Positions 1 through 8,553 of a DNA stretch of 64,000 bases are shown here, piece after piece. Positions within the stretch are counted from its first letter, which is position 1. Every line of letters starts with the position of its first letter. The stretch lies in contig NZ_SSHJ01000005.1 of the NCBI RefSeq assembly GCF_005925345.1, positions 124,001 to 188,000 of the forward strand, written 5' to 3'. Both the position numbers and the translations under genes were made by a program. Under the pieces are notes generated by a model, which did no database searches, had not been told where the DNA came from, and saw nothing but the letters and a program-made list of their open reading frames with translations. The stretch is from Pedobacter ureilyticus. GTDB taxonomy: Bacteria > Bacteroidota > Bacteroidia > Sphingobacteriales > Sphingobacteriaceae.

Positions 1-1144
1 AAATTTGATGTGCTTTCTTCGATATTTGATTTCGTGATAATATAATTCTATTTTCAATGATATGATCAATTTGCTTTGCCATTTTTTCGACATTGTAAGG
101 ATCTATCAAAAAGCCATTGGCACCATTTACAATATGATTAGCCATACCCCCAATTTTAAAGCTAATAACCGCCGTGCCACATAGTAATGCTTCTGCCATT
201 GTATTAGGTAAATTATCTTCTCTAGAAGGTATTATCAAATATTCACATTCATTGTAAATACTTCTAAGTTCTTTGATGTCATACAATGCTCCAATCATAT
301 TAGTTTTTATTCCTTTCGGGATAGTAGTTTCTCCTTTTCCGACTATAAATATGGTAACTTTATCCTTGTTCTTCAGTCTGCTTAATGCTTCCAATGCAAG
401 GTCAAATCCTTTTCGGTAGTTATTTACATCACAAGCTATTAATAAAAAATTGAGTAAGCTTCCACTTTTCTCCATTGATTTAGCGTCTGCAAAAAAATCT
501 TTCTCATTTATTATATTTGGGATTACGTCAGCTTTATGAAATGAGGCTTTGGTTCCAGTGTTCAATTGATCAAGCATCCAGTTGTTTAAACAGACATAGG
601 TTAAGTTTCTTACCTTTTGAATAGCCTTCATTTTTTGATTATAAGCGTGCTTATTTAGACCTCCAAAGCTCGGGTTATTAAACTCGTCATTTTTATAATG
701 AAATATCCCTTGCATTGGATTAAGATCATGTAAAGTCCAAACAATTTTTTTATTCTTGAGTTTAGAAAAGAAGGTCTTGTAATTGATGAAGTTTGCTATC
801 CAATGGAGATGAATAACGTCTGCACTTTTTACAATATCAATGTTTTCGATCCTATAATCAGTGTCAGGAAAAGTGACGATTTCATATTCACCATTTAGCT
901 GTTTTAGTCTGTGAGTATTACGGTAAGCCGAGTTTAGTCTAATACCAAATTTGTTGAAAATTTTTTCATAGAGACTTGTTTGGTGTTCTAAAACTGGATG
1001 ATGGTTATTCACTTGTGGAATCGTAGTATTAGCAAGTGAAATTATATGTGATTCAATACCTTGATTCAGGAGTTCGAGATGTAGTCTTAGCGCTGCGATA
1101 CCTGCTCCTCCATGTAACCAAGTTGTGATATGTACAACTTTCAT
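1..1144 (-). CDS. GT4 glycosyltransferase (partial, 3' end outside window)
   Basis: About 381 codons read from ATG at 1144 to the window edge without a stop, so the C-terminus is missing. The start reads MKVVHITTWLHGGAGIAAL, a glycine-rich N-terminal Rossmann loop, and the second half has the GT-B donor-site stretch SREDNLPNTMAEALLCG followed by GGMANHIVNGANGFL. This places it in glycosyltransferase family 4, near WcaC-type exopolysaccharide enzymes; the first acidic residue of the usual EX7E pair appears to be Asp. It presumably transfers a nucleotide-sugar donor residue to a lipid-linked glycan at the cytoplasmic face. Its ATG overlaps the stop of the upstream radical SAM gene (ATGA), so the two are probably translationally coupled. 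Sugar specificity cannot be read from the sequence. Confidence 0.85.
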   Translation of the reverse strand, partial: MKVVHITTWLHGGAGIAALRLHLELLNQGIESHIISLANTTIPQVNNHHPVLEHQTSLYEKIFNKFGIRLNSAYRNTHRLKQLNGEYEIVTFPDTDYRIENIDIVKSADVIHLHWIANFINYKTFFSKLKNKKIVWTLHDLNPMQGIFHYKNDEFNNPSFGGLNKHAYNQKMKAIQKVRNLTYVCLNNWMLDQLNTGTKASFHKADVIPNIINEKDFFADAKSMEKSGSLLNFLLIACDVNNYRKGFDLALEALSRLKNKDKVTIFIVGKGETTIPKGIKTNMIGALYDIKELRSIYNECEYLIIPSREDNLPNTMAEALLCGTAVISFKIGGMANHIVNGANGFLIDPYNVEKMAKQIDHIIENRIILSRNQISKKAHQI

Positions 1145-3297
1145 TCGTTGGCGTAATTGTTTATAATGTCATCCACAGACAAATAATTGTTCATCTGATT
1201 TTCGTCAACAAGATAATTTTTGATTTTTCCGCCTTTAGTATAATCTACAGCTACAAAATTAGTATTAAAGCTGTGTGCAAAAACTACTGAGTGAAACCTC
1301 ATACAAACATTCAACTTTGAAGATTGCATGCTCTCACTTATGGATATAACTGTAGAAAGATACTTGTTGTAAGTAATCGGGATTTCGAAATCGTCGAAAT
1401 ACTTTTCCATGAAGTATCGCGAGAAATCTCGATCATCATTTCCAATTACAAAATTATGCATGTGCTCCAAGCGAATTTCATCTACTTGCATCTCAAGTGC
1501 CTTATGTTTGATTAAGTTGGCAATGCCTAATTCAAGCTCTTGCTTTTTTGCTAGGAAATCTTCGTAAGATAGATCTCTACAATATTCATAGGTCCAGTCT
1601 CTTAGATAACAGGAGATGATATTACGCTGCGGGAATTGCTGATGTAGGCTCTTTAAATATACTTTTGAAGGATCTCCGGAAAGTTTTACTGGTTTGCTGT
1701 GGTTCGTCCATTCTACCGCAGTTAACTTGCTTTTCGCATCTCTCACCATAATTTCATCTGAAAGTGAAAGTATTTTTTTTACCGTATTTTGGTAACGTTC
1801 ATTATACAAGGGGCCAATGCCACATCCATATATAATATTTGTCTTGTTATATATTTTACCTAGTTGAAAAGCTTTTAATGGTACAGACAAAACTTCCAAA
1901 TCCATTAATGGTCCTCCTCCCATTATAATCAAATCGCTACTTTTACATGCTGCAATAAAATCTTTTTCCCAAACGTCAATCACTTTAGCTGTTATGTTTA
2001 ATTCTCTAATAGTACGTTGCGTGATGAATGGGTATAAACTTCCGATATACAAATTGATTTTACCGAATTTTTCAGTTAATTCATGAACAATTCCTGCTAA
2101 AATTGCCTTATCACCTACAGTTTCAGTACCGTACCAACCAACGATAAATGCTGTTTTATAATTATTTGTTTTATCGAATGGTTTCACTAGACGATGTATA
2201 CTTTTCCATTTACTATCTATCTGGTAAAGCCTAGTCCAAAACATTGTTCTTATCCTAGCTTTTAATTCGTTGAAAGTTTCTTTATAGTGGTAGTCGTGGA
2301 TACAAGATTCGCAATTTTCTTTTTTTATTCGTTCCTTTTCTTTTCCATTAGTTTGATACAGATGTAACGAACTTTCTTCTAACCCATTCCCGATGAAATT
2401 CGATTTTGGTGCACAGTACGCTAATTCACCTCTACTACTTACTACTATGCCATCACTATGGTAGGGACACCCGATTAAACGTTTTCCACCACTTAAGATG
2501 TTGATTATGCTTTTGTAGGTTCGTTGATAGGTAGGGTCTTTTTCATACGTGCTGATTAATTTAAAGAAAAAGAGTTGCAACTGATAGATTTCGTCGTCAT
2601 CGAAATTCCTAATCACGTTGTTGCGATCCTCATTATACAAACGCTTAATGAATTCAGCAATTCTAAATCTGCCGTAATGCTCTGTTTTTTGAAAAAAATG
2701 TAATAGCTCCTCTACATCCCAAACGTTGGTTTTAGAAATTGTAGTTCCAGTTGCTACAGTTAGCCCTTTTGCTTTAAAATAAGCAATGACTGCCATTGCT
2801 GTTTCGAAATTTCCAGACCTTCCTCGTACTTCATCATGTACTTTTCCATAGCCATCGAGCGAGACCATCATCGAGAATTGTTTATTGTATGCCTTGCAAG
2901 TTTCAATTACTTTTTCAATTCGCTCAATTACTTGATCTTTTTGTATGGCATTGGTTATAATACTCAATCCTTGAATATTCGGAAGTGCTTTTATTGCTGC
3001 TTCGTACAACAAGTGTAAATCTTCTCTTAATGTTGGCTCTCCCCCAGTAATGCCTATGTGTTTTACATTTTGGTATAAAGGATCTTTTAAAATCGCTTGA
3101 AACTGTTCAGACGTTATTTCATTATCTTGTTTCTGTTGCCAAATATTGCACATTGTACATTTACTGTTACAAATATCATTAGCGTTGAAATTGATGACTT
3201 CGGGAAGGTTTTTTTTGCCAACCTTTTCGCTCCACCAAACTTTGTAAACTTTGTAAAATGGTCTTAACCTATTTTTGATTTTATTTATTAATCCCAT
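1141..3297 (-). CDS. Radical SAM / polysaccharide pyruvyl transferase fusion protein
   Basis: A 718-residue protein with two enzyme halves. Residues 35-355 are a radical SAM domain: CNSKCTMC (C43, C47, C50) is the CX3CX2C iron-sulfur motif, GITGGEPTLRED is the SAM-binding GGE-type loop, and a later group of cysteines (GCPYHSDG, AYCAPK, CESCIHD) resembles a SPASM/auxiliary cluster. Residues from about 382 (KTAFIVGWYGTETVGDKAIL) to the end match the polysaccharide pyruvyl transferase family, with the LIIMGGGPLMD and YGCGIGPLYN segments. The family adds ketal pyruvate or related acidic groups to glycans. The radical SAM half could modify a sugar or a carrier, but its substrate is unknown. The start overlaps the end of the upstream wzt-like gene by 10 nt, so it sits inside the polysaccharide operon. 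Confidence 0.85.
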   Translation of the reverse strand: MGLINKIKNRLRPFYKVYKVWWSEKVGKKNLPEVINFNANDICNSKCTMCNIWQQKQDNEITSEQFQAILKDPLYQNVKHIGITGGEPTLREDLHLLYEAAIKALPNIQGLSIITNAIQKDQVIERIEKVIETCKAYNKQFSMMVSLDGYGKVHDEVRGRSGNFETAMAVIAYFKAKGLTVATGTTISKTNVWDVEELLHFFQKTEHYGRFRIAEFIKRLYNEDRNNVIRNFDDDEIYQLQLFFFKLISTYEKDPTYQRTYKSIINILSGGKRLIGCPYHSDGIVVSSRGELAYCAPKSNFIGNGLEESSLHLYQTNGKEKERIKKENCESCIHDYHYKETFNELKARIRTMFWTRLYQIDSKWKSIHRLVKPFDKTNNYKTAFIVGWYGTETVGDKAILAGIVHELTEKFGKINLYIGSLYPFITQRTIRELNITAKVIDVWEKDFIAACKSSDLIIMGGGPLMDLEVLSVPLKAFQLGKIYNKTNIIYGCGIGPLYNERYQNTVKKILSLSDEIMVRDAKSKLTAVEWTNHSKPVKLSGDPSKVYLKSLHQQFPQRNIISCYLRDWTYEYCRDLSYEDFLAKKQELELGIANLIKHKALEMQVDEIRLEHMHNFVIGNDDRDFSRYFMEKYFDDFEIPITYNKYLSTVISISESMQSSKLNVCMRFHSVVFAHSFNTNFVAVDYTKGGKIKNYLVDENQMNNYLSVDDIINNYANE

Positions 3298-4511
3298 AGA
3301 GCTGTAACTTTTATAATGCCACTTCGTGAGTTATAGTGTTGTTCAGAAGGTATATTTATAATTTCGAAAGTTAATGCCTCCTTTATTAAATGAAATCTTT
3401 CCACACCTTCTTCTGCAAATGATATATTCAAACTATAAATTCCAGACATCAGATGATGAATAGGTATTTTAGCAATGCAATTGTATTTGCCATTAGGTTT
3501 TATATACTTCTCTATACCATCATCTATATCTTTGATTGTAAAAACAGATATTTCATTTTGACTGAAACATTCAATTGCAATTAGACAGCGACATTCAGAA
3601 TTGACGGTGTATGCAATTATAAGGGTAAGATAGTCTTTATCTTGACTGATAATCTCGGCACTGTTGCAGTATATTTTTTTGTTGAAAAATGTTTTATTTT
3701 GAAATGTTTTATTTTTGTTGAAATTTTTACCTTTATAAGTGTTGACAACATTTGATGTTTTATCGTCAGCAATAAGTTTTCCATTTTCTAATAAGATGGA
3801 GTGATCTGTTAAAGATAATACAGCTTCCATATTATGGCTCACAAATAGCACCGTCCTTCCTTCACCCTTGCTCACTTCGCCCATTTTGCCCAAGCACTTT
3901 TTTTGAAATTCTGCATCGCCTACAGCCAATACTTCATCTACAATTAAGATTTCGCTTTCTAGGTGTGCGGCAACGGCAAAAGCCAAACGCACGTACATGC
4001 CGCTAGAGTAGCGTTTTACTGGGGTGTCTATGTAGCGTTCTACACCAGCAAAATCTACAATTTCATCGAACTTGCGAGTAATTTCCTTTTTGCGCATTCC
4101 TAAAATGGCGCCGTTGAGGTAAATGTTTTCGCGGCCAGTGAGTTCTGGATGGAAACCCGTACCTACTTCTAACAGCGAAGCAATACGGCCTTTGCCCGTA
4201 ATGCGACCTGTAGTAGGAGAGGTAACCCGGCTCAACACTTTTAACAAGGTGCTTTTGCCAGCGCCGTTACGACCAATAATGCCTACGGCATCGCCCTGCT
4301 CAATTTCGAAGTTGATGTCTTTTAAACTCCATACCACATCTGAGTTGCCTTTTGCGGTACGGTCGTTGGTTTCGCCAATGCGCAAAAAAGGATCTTCTTT
4401 GCCACGCATGCGGGCATACCAACGCTCTAGGTCGCGGCTAATGGTGCCCGTGCCTATTTCGCCAAGTTGATAGGCTTTACTCAAGTTTTCCGCCTTAATT
4501 GCTATCGACAT
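3288..4511 (-). CDS. wzt: Wzt-like polysaccharide ABC transporter ATPase (copy 1)
   Basis: A 407-residue ATP-binding subunit for lipid-linked polysaccharide export. Residues 1-245 are the nucleotide-binding domain: Walker A GRNGAGKST (80-88), signature YSSGM (168-172), Walker B ILIVDE (188-193) and the switch histidine in SHNM (226). Residues 250-407 are a separate beta-rich C-terminal domain of the kind that, in Wzt of E. coli O9a, binds the glycan end before export. The first 228 residues differ from copy 2 (7114-8373) at only five positions (18, 35, 36, 42, 53), while the C-terminal domains are not visibly alike. The only permease in view is the Wzm-like gene at 11460-12311. The base sequence just upstream of the ATG is also shared with copy 2, pointing to duplication or gene conversion. 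Confidence 0.92.
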   Translation of the reverse strand: MSIAIKAENLSKAYQLGEIGTGTISRDLERWYARMRGKEDPFLRIGETNDRTAKGNSDVVWSLKDINFEIEQGDAVGIIGRNGAGKSTLLKVLSRVTSPTTGRITGKGRIASLLEVGTGFHPELTGRENIYLNGAILGMRKKEITRKFDEIVDFAGVERYIDTPVKRYSSGMYVRLAFAVAAHLESEILIVDEVLAVGDAEFQKKCLGKMGEVSKGEGRTVLFVSHNMEAVLSLTDHSILLENGKLIADDKTSNVVNTYKGKNFNKNKTFQNKTFFNKKIYCNSAEIISQDKDYLTLIIAYTVNSECRCLIAIECFSQNEISVFTIKDIDDGIEKYIKPNGKYNCIAKIPIHHLMSGIYSLNISFAEEGVERFHLIKEALTFEIINIPSEQHYNSRSGIIKVTALWD

Positions 4512-4534
4512 AATTATTGTAAGTTTTGTTTTGG

Positions 4535-4588
4535 CACTGCCTATTCTCTTCCCTTAGGGGAGAGTTAGAGAGAGGCTTTTCGGCTTTT
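4535..4588. repeat. Intergenic repeat, copy A (hairpin-forming)
   Basis: Begins CACTGCCTATTCTCTTCCC and runs through TTAGGGGAGAG to AGGCTTTTCGGCTTTT. Near-identical copies lie at 4732-4781 and 8397-8455. CTCTTCCC followed by TTA and GGGGAGAG can fold back as a hairpin. It sits directly upstream of wzt copy 1, as copy C does for wzt copy 2. Confidence 0.7.
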
Positions 4589-4731
4589 ATTGCAATGTTA
4601 CTCATTATTGTATTTTAGTTTTACTTTTTGGCTTGAACCAAAAGTGTTCAAACCTGAGCGTAGCGAAAGCATGGCTTCCTATTAAAAGAAATCAACAAAC
4701 TAGACAAAACGTCGAGGCTATATTGCCTTAA

Positions 4732-4781
4732 CACTGCTTATTCTCTTCCCGACTTTTGGGGAGCGTTAGAGAGGGGCTTTT
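4732..4781. repeat. Intergenic repeat, copy B
   Basis: Second copy of the CACTGC-TATTCTCTTCCC repeat, with the longer central part GACTTTTGGGGAGCG also found in copy C. It lies just past the stop codon of the acyltransferase gene and could act as a transcript hairpin there; no clear T-run follows on the minus strand. Confidence 0.65.
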
Positions 4782-4789
4782 TTACGAGT

Positions 4790-5428
4790 TTAGTTGATCC
4801 TCTCTCTTGTCCACTTTACCTGGGTTTTAAGGATTTTGGCAGGTATCCCACCAGCCAAGCAATATGCTGCTACAGGGCCAGTCACTACACTTCTGGTGGC
4901 AATAATGGCAAATTCGCCAATGGTTGATCCTTTAAGTACACTCACCTCGCTGCCAATCCATACATTATTGGCCACGTGTACATCTTTTGCAAAATTGATC
5001 CGCTCGTTAGTGTCGCAAGAAAGGATACTGTGCGAATCGCCAGTTCTAATTTCTACACCAGTAGAGAGCATACAATGCTCACCAATGCTGATACTTCTAT
5101 TGGGTTCGGTCACTGCTAAGGTAGCACGTTCAATAGTGGTGTGGTCACCAATACTTATTTTTCCATGGGTATCTTCGAGCCATAATAGGCCAGATTTAAT
5201 GCGTACGTTTTTTCCGATATAAATATGGTGGTGACTTCCTCTCAAATAAATTTTACAGTTCACGCTAGCACTGGGATGGATATCAATCCGATTGTGATTG
5301 CCCACAAGATCGAAAGTGACTTTACTATTGCCAACGCTAATTTGGTTATGCAGCCCACGAATTGCTCGGGAGCTTAATCGGCGATAGAGCTTTTGAGCAA
5401 TCTGGTATATTTTTGTTGAGTTGAGCAA
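4790..5428 (-). CDS. Left-handed beta-helix acyltransferase
   Basis: A 212-residue protein whose region from about residue 60 to 205 is built of hexapeptide repeats (IGKNVRIKSG, ISIGDHTTIE, ISIGEHCMLS, VWIGSEVSVLKG), ending with the typical GGIPAKILK tail. The histidine in the GDSHSI segment is in the place of the catalytic base of the WbbJ/Maa/NodL acetyltransferases. These trimeric enzymes move an acetyl or other acyl group from a CoA donor to a sugar hydroxyl or amine. Its place between FkbM methyltransferases and a wzt gene suggests it decorates the exported glycan. The acceptor cannot be determined. Confidence 0.85.
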   Translation of the reverse strand: MLNSTKIYQIAQKLYRRLSSRAIRGLHNQISVGNSKVTFDLVGNHNRIDIHPSASVNCKIYLRGSHHHIYIGKNVRIKSGLLWLEDTHGKISIGDHTTIERATLAVTEPNRSISIGEHCMLSTGVEIRTGDSHSILSCDTNERINFAKDVHVANNVWIGSEVSVLKGSTIGEFAIIATRSVVTGPVAAYCLAGGIPAKILKTQVKWTRERIN

Positions 5429-5454
5429 TTTTTATCTCGGATAATTTATGTTGT

Positions 5455-6291
5455 CTACCTTATCTCATCACGGACCGAGCTTGTTAAAGGGGCCGTGGTA
5501 GGACTGAGTAGAAAATTTTCGGTCAGCTGGTATAAAAGATCTAATTCGTTAATGTCTGTGCACTTGGTGAAATAGGGAAGTGCATAGATCTGGTAGCCGA
5601 TTTGTTGCGAAAAACTTAACAAGTGGCGATTGGAAAGTTGATAAGCGCCGATATTTTTTTTGCTCCACTCCATTAAAATATGGGGTTTACACTGTTGTAT
5701 GCAAGCGAGCGCTCCCTTCAATGCTAGTAAATCTGCACCTTCAACATCTATTTTAATAACGGAAACCTGAGGTTTTCCTAAGTTGTGCCACAGTTGATCT
5801 GTTGTGGTGCAGGCCACCTTAGTGCTGTGGGTAAAATTTACCCTGGCCGTATTGCGTAGGCCCTCGTAAGCTGCCTCTTCGGGCTTAGCCAATTGAAATT
5901 CCATTTCTCCTTCTTGATCTGCAACGGCTTTATTGATGAGCTGCCAACGGTCTTTAAACGAGCTCGATTGATGGGTCTTGGCCAAATAAGGGTAGGAGTT
6001 AGGCGAGGGTTCTACCGAAACGATTTTAATGCTAGGATTGAGCGCTAACAGCGGAATGGCCATTAAGCCAATGTTAGCCCCAAGGTCCAATACGGTGGTT
6101 TCATCCTGCATGAGTTGTTTCATGAGGATGACATTTTCCTTTTCATAAACATTTTCTTCAATTGCTCGATTGAAAATGAGGCTATTTTTTGGGAAAAACA
6201 CTTTTTGCCCATAGTAGGGGAATACGCCACGCTGGTTCCAGATTTTTTTGGAGATGTATCTTCGCAGGTATTGTTTAATTTGATAAAACAT
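5455..6291 (-). CDS. FkbM family methyltransferase
   Basis: A 278-residue SAM-dependent methyltransferase. Motif I is VLDLGANIGL (67-76), the acidic end of strand beta-2 is SVEPSPNSYPYL (E94), and the FkbM hallmark IKIDVEGADLLALKGA starts at residue 179. FkbM enzymes O-methylate hydroxyls on sugars or polyketides. In a polysaccharide cluster it probably methylates a sugar residue, perhaps as a chain-terminating cap read by a Wzt C-terminal domain; that role is inference. It lies 11 nt after the other FkbM-like gene in the direction of transcription. Confidence 0.88.
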   Translation of the reverse strand: MFYQIKQYLRRYISKKIWNQRGVFPYYGQKVFFPKNSLIFNRAIEENVYEKENVILMKQLMQDETTVLDLGANIGLMAIPLLALNPSIKIVSVEPSPNSYPYLAKTHQSSSFKDRWQLINKAVADQEGEMEFQLAKPEEAAYEGLRNTARVNFTHSTKVACTTTDQLWHNLGKPQVSVIKIDVEGADLLALKGALACIQQCKPHILMEWSKKNIGAYQLSNRHLLSFSQQIGYQIYALPYFTKCTDINELDLLYQLTENFLLSPTTAPLTSSVRDEIR

Positions 6292-6302
6292 GTCGCTACT
6301 CC

Positions 6303-7121
6303 TTAGCCAGCTTTGGTGTTTTTAGAAATTTCGATAGGACCAATGCCTGCATAATTACGATGCCTGGCCACAATTAGTCCATCTACAGAAAAGGTCTCGT
6401 CTAAATCTGCTTGGGCGATGATCTCGTAATTGGCCTCGTTCACGATATTTAAACATTGCTGATGGATTGCTGGGCTGTGTGTAGATATGAATAAATATCC
6501 AATACGGCCGCTTTGCAGCAGCTCGCTAGCGCCACTCAGCAGTTCATATTCATACCGCTGGATGTCGCAGTGCAAAATATCGATCTGGTCTAAGCGCTTA
6601 TCTTTGAAGATGTAAGCCAAATCAATGATCGGCGGTTGTGATTGCAAATCTACCCTGTTGCTAGTAAATGCTCGATTAAAATCTCCAACTAGCCCGTTAA
6701 GTTTAAAGTTGGCCTTTCCAAACGCTAGATTGTTAAAATTGGGTTCGTATAGATAAGTTTTGCCTTGCGGTATTTGCTGCAAAAACCACATGGAGTAGAA
6801 GCCCCAATAAGCACCAAGCTCTACCATAATTGCATCAGGGCTTAAGGTTTTTAGTACCTCTTGGAAAACCCTTTCTTCTTGCGGCTCGTGCACACCCCTG
6901 TTGGCTAAGAGCATTTTGGTAATGCCACTCCCATAATAGCTGCCTTTAATAATCTTTTGTCCGTTGTGCATCACTTGTGCGCCACTAATTAGCTTACCTG
7001 CATCTGCATGTCGGTGAATGTAGGCATTATCGCTACTGCGCATTACATCTGCTATTCGCTGTTCCCATATTTTGCGATGGCGTCTCGCAAACCATAAGCT
7101 AGAGATGATTTCTTTAATCAT
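6303..7121 (-). CDS. FkbM-like methyltransferase
   Basis: A 272-residue protein more divergent than its downstream neighbour. The SAM-binding motif is VELGAYWGFY (100-109), followed by YEPNFNNLAFGKANF and a late DILHCDIQRYEYELL segment that corresponds to the FkbM IDVEGxE block, with Q and R in place of the E-G pair. An N-terminal extension of about 90 residues precedes the fold. Its start overlaps the stop of wzt copy 2 by 8 nt. It is likely an O-methyltransferase acting on the glycan made by the cluster; the altered second block makes the activity less certain. Confidence 0.78.
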   Translation of the reverse strand: MIKEIISSLWFARRHRKIWEQRIADVMRSSDNAYIHRHADAGKLISGAQVMHNGQKIIKGSYYGSGITKMLLANRGVHEPQEERVFQEVLKTLSPDAIMVELGAYWGFYSMWFLQQIPQGKTYLYEPNFNNLAFGKANFKLNGLVGDFNRAFTSNRVDLQSQPPIIDLAYIFKDKRLDQIDILHCDIQRYEYELLSGASELLQSGRIGYLFISTHSPAIHQQCLNIVNEANYEIIAQADLDETFSVDGLIVARHRNYAGIGPIEISKNTKAG

Positions 7122-8373
7122 ACCTAAGTTTTGCCTCGAACACTTCTACGTAACTACCTAAACCACTTACAGGAACTTCTAAACTCTTACTGTGGTTAGC
7201 AGGTGTTACTAATATTTCGTCAAAGTGATTAATCTGCTCTAAAATCTGTCCTTTAGTTTCGATATACGTAATCAGCTGATAAGCATCTGGTACTAACCGG
7301 AGCGAATGGATTTGAAGATCGAATTGTTGTATTCCCTTTTTTAAGGAAAATAGCTGACCGTTGTATTTGGTCCACACACTTGTCATGCGTTGATTATTGC
7401 TGTCATTGAAGCATAGGGCAATGCTCACATCATTATAATCTTCTAATGCCTCAATTTGTAGCACAATGCGTAATGGTTCTCCATGAAGAATTTCGCCACT
7501 GCTCACTTCAATAGCATTGCAGTAGTAGCTTACCGCTTTCACGTACACCATATTGCCTCCTATTCGTTTACTTTGGTTATTAGCAGTGGCTTTACTGTAT
7601 TGAGGTATAATTTGGTTGGCATCTCCTATGGCATATAGTAATCCTTGGTTTAGCAAAATGGCTTTATCGCACAAAGTTTTTACGCTGCCCATGTTGTGGC
7701 TCACAAACAACACTGTTCTTCCTTCGCCCTTACTTACTTCGCCCATTTTGCCTAAGCATTTCTTTTGAAATTCGGCATCGCCTACGGCCAATACTTCATC
7801 TACAATTAAGATTTCGCTTTCTAAGTGTGCGGCAACGGCAAAGGCCAAGCGCACATACATGCCACTAGAATAACGTTTTACGGGGGTGTCTATGTAGCGT
7901 TCTACACCAGCGAAGTCTACAATTTCATCGAACTTGCGAGTAATTTCCTTTTTGCGCATCCCTAAAATGGCGCCGTTGAGGTAAATGTTTTCGCGGCCGG
8001 TAAGCTCTGGATGAAAACCCGTGCCCACCTCCAACAGCGAAGCAATACGCCCTTTGCCCGTAATGCGGCCCGTAGTAGGGGAGGTAACCCGGCTCAACAC
8101 TTTCAATAAGGTGCTCTTGCCAGCACCGTTGCGGCCAATAATGCCCACGGCATCACCCTGCTCAATTTCAAAATTAATGTCTTTTAAACTCCATACTACA
8201 TCTGAGTTGCCTTTGGAGGTACGGTCGTTAGTTTCGCCAATACGCAAATAAGGATCTTCTTTGCCGCCAATGCGGGCATACCAACGCTCTAGGTCGCGGC
8301 TAATGGTGCCGGTGCCTATTTGCCCTAGTTGGTAAGCTTTACTCAAGTTTTCTGCCTTAATTGCTATCGACAT
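7114..8373 (-). CDS. wzt: Wzt-like polysaccharide ABC transporter ATPase (copy 2)
   Basis: A 419-residue ATPase with the same Walker A, signature, Walker B and switch histidine as copy 1, and identical to it at 223 of the first 228 residues. After SHNM the sequences part: this copy continues GSVKTLCDKAILLNQG and carries its own C-terminal domain (about residues 255-419), of the Wzt glycan-binding type. It energises the Wzm-like permease to move undecaprenyl-linked polysaccharide across the inner membrane. Being closer to the permease gene, it is the likelier original partner. The two FkbM genes directly downstream could make the non-reducing-end cap its C-terminal domain recognises, as with methylated O-antigens in other species. 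Confidence 0.92.
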   Translation of the reverse strand: MSIAIKAENLSKAYQLGQIGTGTISRDLERWYARIGGKEDPYLRIGETNDRTSKGNSDVVWSLKDINFEIEQGDAVGIIGRNGAGKSTLLKVLSRVTSPTTGRITGKGRIASLLEVGTGFHPELTGRENIYLNGAILGMRKKEITRKFDEIVDFAGVERYIDTPVKRYSSGMYVRLAFAVAAHLESEILIVDEVLAVGDAEFQKKCLGKMGEVSKGEGRTVLFVSHNMGSVKTLCDKAILLNQGLLYAIGDANQIIPQYSKATANNQSKRIGGNMVYVKAVSYYCNAIEVSSGEILHGEPLRIVLQIEALEDYNDVSIALCFNDSNNQRMTSVWTKYNGQLFSLKKGIQQFDLQIHSLRLVPDAYQLITYIETKGQILEQINHFDEILVTPANHSKSLEVPVSGLGSYVEVFEAKLRYD

Positions 8374-8396
8374 AATTATTGTAAGTTTTGCCTCAA

Positions 8397-8455
8397 CACT
8401 GCCTATTCTCTTCCCGACTTTTGGGGAGCGTTGGAGAGAGGCTTTTCGGCTTTGA
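8397..8455. repeat. Intergenic repeat, copy C
   Basis: Third copy of the repeat, CACTGCCTATTCTCTTCCC then GACTTTTGGGGAGCGTTGG and AGAGGCTTTTCGGCTTT. The stretch joining it to the wzt ATG (TAATTATTGTAAGTTTTG in plus orientation) is also shared with copy A, so it belongs to the duplicated block. Confidence 0.7.
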
Positions 8456-8553
8456 TGGCTATCATTTTTATGGTGGATTTGTTGGATGCGTTGATTTGGT
8501 AATTTGGTTGTCTATCGGTGCAGAAAACTCGCTGAACGATCCTAACTTTTTAT

